From Brasenia schreberi (lineage: Eukaryota > Streptophyta > Magnoliopsida > Nymphaeales > Cabombaceae): a stretch of 64,000 nucleotides of DNA. The first letter of the stretch is position 1, and every line of letters starts with the position of its first letter. The position numbers were made by a program, and so were the translations under genes. Shown here in pieces: positions 58,904 through 64,000 of the stretch. The stretch is from the NCBI GenBank assembly GCA_036023115.1, contig JAYKKT010000088.1, positions 3,797,001-3,861,000 on the forward strand. The letters are read 5' to 3'. The notes below the pieces were generated by a model that saw nothing but the letters and a program-made list of their open reading frames with translations, had not been told where the DNA came from and did not search any database.

Positions 58904-60869
58904 CGGACAAAGAAGGGAAACAGTGAGGGCCAAGGGGCAGCAGCGGCGCAGAGAAAATAACCTGAGCGTGGCTTAAAAATGACCTAAAAACTGAATGAAT
59001 AAGACCTCCGACATGTTGACCACACCCAAAAATTAGGTCGACATGTTGACCGTGTCGACAATACACGACACCGTGTTGGTGCCGCACCGACACGGTGTTG
59101 GTGTCGCACCCATGTCGATGCAGACACCCCACCTCTTAGAGGTGTCTCTGTGACATAGTGTATAGTCATATTGTTCCACGTATCACGGGGTGTGCCAACT
59201 TAATTCCAAACATCTACTTGAAGGACTTTCTGTTTAAATATATCTTCTTTCTCGCTTTTGAGGTTCCACTATTTAGTCCGAATAACTCGATGCACTCTTT
59301 TCTTCTTTGTCCATTTTTTTATTTGTAAATCCATAACTAAAAGTCGATGTTGGGTGGTTAAGCTTTCTCATGGAATTACCTTACAATCTTTACAACACGC
59401 TCTATCTTTCTTTCTACAAATAAAGTAATCAATTTGTGTTTGTGATAAGCCACTCTTATAAGTAATTAAATGTTCATCTCGTTTTTTGAAGATTGTATTG
59501 GCTATAAAATGACATAGCAAAATTTAAAATCTCCCTACCTTCCTCATTTATATCCCCAAAACCGAAGTTTCCATGAATCCCTTGATATCTTAATGCCTCT
59601 TTACCGACATGTCCATTTAAATCTCCTCCTAAACAAATTATCTCCCTTTGTGGAATCTTTTGAAACACCTTATCTAACTCTTCCCAAAAAACTGTCTTTA
59701 TACTAACTTCTAGTCCTACTTGGGGTGCGTAAGCACAAACTATATTCAAAACCTCTGCTCCTAACACTAATTTCAAAGTCATGATTCGGTCACCATATCG
59801 TTGTATGTCTACTACACTCTTCTTTAAATCTTTATTTATGATAATACCAACTCCGTTTCGAGCCTTTTCTTTACCTGAGTACCATAATTTAAAACCTGTA
59901 TCCTCTATCTCCTTTGCTTTTTCTCCAACCCATTTTGTCTCTTGTAAACATAGAATATGTATCTTTCTCCGAATCATAGTATCTACCACCTCCATTAGCT
60001 TACCCGATAATGTTCCGATATTCCAAGAACCAATACGAATCTTATTATCTAGGATTAGCTTCCTTACCCCCCGCATCCGTCCATAATCAAGATGCGGAAA
60101 CCCTCTCTGAAAAATTTTCACTACATTCGGGCGGCAATGTAGTGGCCCTTGCTTACTTATTACTGCATTCTGGCTCTGCTGCACGTCGTTAGGCGGGGAT
60201 GCCCCAAAGCAATGCTCATAATTTTTGTAATCCATGTTATAAAAATCCGACGATGTTTTACACTGGCTATCAAAAGCTTAACACAACCCTCCTCCTTTAT
60301 CCGGGCTTGGGACCGGCAATGCAAGGGTGATCCCTTACATGGGCGGAGTTGCATCATGTTACAATTTAACCTGAATAAATTTAATTTATAAGCTAATCAT
60401 TTTTTATTCCACTGGGGCTTTATGTAAGTCAATCAATTCATTATTCATCCCACTTTATAAGGTAATTCGCACAAACGGAAGTTGTTTTGAATTTCTAATA
60501 ACTAAACAACAGAGAATTTTATCTTGGACTTTTGAGAAAATTCAAAAAGTGAAAACCAGAAATTCCAGCAGTCGCCACACCCAAGAAACAATGAAATCTA
60601 AATTCAATTTTTCATCACTTAAATTTCAACGATTCATATGGATAAATAATTTCAGATTCACATAGATTGTTCCAAGCGCATTGAAGTTTCATCATTGGAT
60701 CTATGTTAGATCAATTCTTCAAACTTCTATCACTTCTTTTCCCCCTTTTTATGGATAAATTAGGTAAAAACAGCACTAAGATTGTGCAGCACATATATCA
60801 GGACTATGTGAACTCTACAAAATCCATGATAACTATCACCGATTATGCTTTATCAGGAACAATCACAAC

Positions 60870-61113
60870 GTTGTATGTGAACAGACAGAAGAATCAAACT
60901 TAAGCTACAAATAGGAGAAAATGAAACAAGTAATTTCATTCACCACAAAACTAAATAATCTTACAAATCAATGCCAGCTTCTAGACACAATGTTGTATGT
61001 GAACAGACAGAAGAATCAAACTTACGCTACAAATAGGAGAAAATGAAACAAGTAATTTCATTTGCCACAAAACTAAATAATGTTACAGATCAATGCCAGC
61101 TTCTAGACATTGC
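60870..61113. repeat. Tandem duplication of 122 bp
   Basis: Units 60870-60991 and 60992-61113 differ at only a few positions and begin GTTGTATGTGAACAGACAGA. The pair lies immediately downstream of the last upstream SGR6-like exon. Confidence 0.93.
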
Positions 61114-61186
61114 TACCTCTCATCATTGGAAGCTTTAAGTGACAGTTCGACAATTTTAAAGAGGTAAGTACCTAACTTAAAACTAC

Positions 61187-62779
61187 CTGTGAAGCAGAGA
61201 AGTGTGCTCATCATCACCAGCATAAAGAACGTAGTGACTTGAAAATGCATTTCCCAATGAGATTGTCCAAACACTGTCAGATATAACGTCTAACGTCTCT
61301 GCAAGGAACTGCCACCATAAAATTCTGAAGTCAAGTGTGACAGCTGTCACTTTAAAAGGCTTACTTAGTCCTCAAATTTTAAATGCTTATGTGAATCAGA
61401 ACCATGGCCACTCTCCAATAAAACTACAAGCTACAAGACTTCCAGATATCGAAGAGAATACATAATTAAATGCCACTATAAGGTGTAAACTTATGACCAT
61501 GACTTGCACTTACATTGATGATCATGTTATCCCAAGTTTCCTTATATGAGCAATCTTGTTTTAAATCCTCAGTGTCACAAATATATGCCTTCATTTTTGG
61601 GATCTGGAGAATGCCATGTAAAATAAATGAGTAGTCACATTGACTATTCTTATCAAAGAGAACACAGCAGCCATGTATCATTCTGCTAATACAGAGAAGC
61701 AAGGCAAAACCTTAGAAATACATGTGATCGCAGAAATATGGCAAGCATTATGATAGTGCTTATGAAACTTCCACATATCAATTATCGTACACCTAGTACT
61801 GAAACGAAGCAGTCATGAAGAAACTAGGGAAGAATATTATCCTCATTATGTCATTTCACAGCCCCATGTGCATGATGGTATGGAACATGTCTGGATGTGC
61901 TTAAAAACCATAAACCATGGTATAATGAGAATATACCAAAGAAAAAGAAATTAGAAAGTAAGTGTTTGGACGAAACCCCATCCTATAAATTTGGGGCTGG
62001 TACATGATGGTTGTAAGGGAGGACAGGGTGGATAGGGGTTAATGCAGGTTGTAGGGGGAGTGGTGGTGGTAACAGTAGGTGCGATAAGTGCAGATGGCCA
62101 GCCTAATCTTTCACTGATTACAAACTATTGGTCAAAATTACTTGGCACTCCCTTGACCCTATCTGTCTTTTCCCACACCAGGAAGTGATTTATAGAGGGT
62201 GTGATAAGAAAGTTCATTAGGACTCAACCAGCCCTAGTAGGATGAATCTCACCCAAGCACTCTTAACTTTGAAGTTCTTGTGACTCTGGTGGATGAGTTC
62301 TGTAAAAAACCCATATTAAAATAGCTGACAGTTTTATTTGGGTATGGGCTACCAAAACACAATCTCCAGGTGTGCTTGGGTCAGCTGTAATGGTGAACCC
62401 TCACATGGGTGGAAAGTGCAAAATTAGTCAGACACTACCTATCCAAAAATTTGAGGCAAAATGTTGTTGAGTATACTTTTTGTGCACATGACCTGGTTAC
62501 CTAGGTTTTCCCGATATTCTAGAGTTGCCACCTCTAATTAGTTGTACATCGTAGAAAAGGGAAACACACACAGTTCTAGTCACATAATAGCATCTCCTAG
62601 GAAATACATATAAATTAAGTTAAAGAAACATGGAATAAGACGGCCGGGAGCTATAGAGATGCATAACACAGATTCTAACAAACAGATGACCATGCATAAC
62701 ATGAATTCTTCAAGCGTACCTCATCTTGCCAGAATGAAGATATATTTTTTGGGAAAAGGGATGACAGGTACCACAGGAC
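61187..62779 (-). CDS. SGR6: SGR6/MROH1-like HEAT-repeat protein, three internal exons
   Basis: Exons in transcript order: 62779-62720 (20 codons, [20 protein letters not shown]), 61603-61514 (30 codons, [20 protein letters not shown] then [10 protein letters not shown]) and 61308-61187 (40 codons plus two bases, [20 protein letters not shown]...DDEHTSLLH). All have clean CAG acceptors and GT donors and join in phase 0. The order IPKMKAY...DDEH..LLHR is characteristic of plant SGR6. The third exon ends in phase 2, so the next exon must start with one base completing a codon. None is found downstream until the phase-0 exon at 37602. Upstream exons beyond 62780 were not recognised and probably lie outside the window. 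Confidence 0.85.
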
Positions 62780-63844
62780 CTGAAACAAGAAGTCCAATAA
62801 TAATGTATCTGTGCTATCCAAAAATCATCAATTAATACTTGAGCAATTATATGCCAGATACAAAAGTATGAACTATGTGTATATATTGTGTGTGCATGTA
62901 GCAGTGCTAAGGTGGTGTTGTACCACCATAGCTTATGGTCGCGACATCTTGATTGACATCAATCAAATCTTGAAATTCACAAACTATCTGACGTCATTTC
63001 CTTGCAATGTTCATGTAAAAAATTTGATTAAAACTTCAAAAAATAATAATTTCAGCCAACTCTGAATCTATTACAATCATGATTTTGAGCCATTGGTTTT
63101 TCATGATTTTTGGCATCCTGAAAATCAAATCTTGGACTGCAGTAAACTCAACAAAATAATAAATACATGATAAAAAAAGCATCAGTGCCATTTGATCATG
63201 TTTCTAAACCACCATAAGATATATACATAAACACATATAGTACGTACATAATAAATACAAATATATATTATTATGTATATATACAGAGAGAGAAGACTGA
63301 CAGACTCACACACACTTGTGTTGAAAGGAAGATCGTAGTCCGATTTTCTTGCTCATTGCATCAAGTATGCAGTTTATATAAATCGATAAATGAACATATA
63401 AACATCTGCCTTCTAAGGTTGACTGAGAAAATTATACATTATTGATTTTCTCTTTCTTAATGGTTAGATCAGCAGCAGAGTATGTATGATGGAGAAGCTT
63501 CCAGGTTTACTCTGTTCGCTCAACATATGCTAAGCAAACATGCAGGACAAATCGTGCTAAAGGAATTGTTCTTTCTTTTGAGGAGCATCCGCACAAATAA
63601 GAGCATATGGTAGGTGAATTATCTACCATTCAATTGCTACCAACAGCTGCAAAGGTAACAAAAAGGCAGTCAAAGGAATGGCTATCATACGATCAGAAAC
63701 AACAATCCTGACAATGTGTAGAAACTTGACCACATATTTTCATCTTCTACTAGTCATATGTCATCTTGGCATTTTCTGCTCAATTCGGGTAACTTCAAAC
63801 TGACATTCTTTATTCATATTTTTCAAACTTCTGTTATTGTTTTG
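62780..63844. other. Intronic stretch, no exon recognised
   Basis: AT-rich, with a TA/GA microsatellite at about 63250-63295. By position it should lie in an intron of the SGR6-like gene. No other feature is supported. Confidence 0.45.
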
Positions 63845-64000
63845 CAACAACAACAACTAAGCCTGTTCCCATACTAGATCATTTTTTGTTGTTTCTTTCT
63901 AACACTTTTGTGGTCCTCCTCTTCTTTTTTTAATATTTTCATAATCTAGTTTTTCATATATTCTTATAGGAGTGCCCTTGGGTCGTCTTTCTAGGTGTCA
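63845..64000 (-). mobile_element. RTE-clade LINE copy H, 3' end only, runs off the right edge
   Basis: A CAA-repeat (63845-63856) followed by ACTAAGCCTGTTCCCATACT and the 3' untranslated region seen in copies B, C and E, with a small deletion after CATACTAGA. The rest lies beyond the window. Confidence 0.85.

Larger units (their letters stand above)
57422..59158. mobile_element. hAT-like non-autonomous DNA transposon carrying a P450 fragment
   Basis: 1737 bp with terminal inverted repeats CTATGTCACA / TGTGACATAG and a perfect 8-bp target duplication TGTATAGT (57414-57421, 59159-59166) cut into the linker of LINE F. The ends are rich in short repeated words: GGGTGCGGGTGCGGG at the left, GTGTCG, GGTGCCGCACCGAC and GACACGGTGTTGG at the right. 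Such subterminal repeats are typical of hAT transposase binding. An 8-bp duplication is characteristic of hAT. No transposase is encoded. The body includes a SINE-like/CA-TA piece (58105-58240) and a cytochrome P450 fragment (58391-58903). Confidence 0.88.
55897..60350 (-). mobile_element. RTE-clade LINE copy F, nearly complete, split by a DNA transposon
   Basis: It includes the 5' untranslated region from 60350, a complete open endonuclease at 59474-60235 (253 aa, RIGSWNIGTLSGK, LCLQETKWVG, CAYAPQVGLE, GGDLNGHVG), a linker broken by the insertion at 57422-59158, and an RT broken into pieces (56296-56541 the clearest), with an intact FADD codon run near 56225. The 3' untranslated region and tail are missing at the left end (55897). 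Without the insertion the remaining element is about 2.7 kb. Confidence 0.93.

Noticed and set aside
61466..61702. 78-aa minus-strand frame taken as one unit
   Set aside because: Only the part between the CAG acceptor and the GTAAGT donor (61603-61514) matches the SGR6 family. The rest is intron.

Overview
This is nuclear DNA of a flowering plant. The clade is not resolved. The evidence is spliced plant genes (FRA8/IRX7-type GT47, plant Abraxas, SGR6/MROH1-type HEAT protein), Ty1/copia and RTE-clade retrotransposons, tRNA-derived SINE-like repeats and a plastid-type tRNA-Asp relic. Intact coding sequence is sparse. Most of the window is transposable elements of several ages, many nested in one another.

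Left part (1-12.4 kb): two 5'-truncated RTE LINEs (A, B), two weak candidate exons, SINE-like and GGTTCCGG-rich dispersed repeats, and microsatellites. 12.5-14.3 kb: one complete four-exon gene, a FRA8/IRX7-like xylan glycosyltransferase of 483 aa. 14.3-20 kb: a SINE, a seven-unit tandem repeat and further dispersed repeats. 20.0-25.3 kb: a full-length but decayed Ty1/copia element with LTRs and a CTATA target duplication. 25.3-27.2 kb: RTE C with an internal deletion, followed by a plastid-type trnD-GUC relic. 29.5-30.4 kb: the first coding exon of an Abraxas-like deubiquitinase scaffold gene on the minus strand. 32.2-33.4 kb: decayed RTE D.

34.9-62.8 kb on the minus strand holds exons of an SGR6/MROH1-like HEAT-repeat gene. 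Three upstream exons lie at 61.2-62.8 kb and five terminal exons, with the stop codon, at 34.9-37.6 kb. About 23.6 kb of nested transposons lies between them. I cannot find the several hundred middle residues expected for this family, and the bordering splice phases (2 and 0) do not fit each other, so the gene looks broken.

The transposon block contains RTE E, a truncated copia (G), and a second copia (F). Two related non-autonomous LTR elements sit inside copia F with perfect 5-bp target duplications (GAACA, GACAG). One carries a pentatricopeptide-repeat gene fragment. The other carries the start of an organellar peptide-chain release factor 1 message plus a short tandem repeat that can encode a PPR-like motif. 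RTE F, to the right, is split by a 1.74-kb hAT-like DNA transposon with an 8-bp target duplication, and this transposon carries a CYP82-like cytochrome P450 fragment. The most notable feature of the window is therefore repeated capture of host gene pieces by two unrelated classes of non-autonomous element within about 12 kb, inside what was probably one intron of a now-damaged gene.
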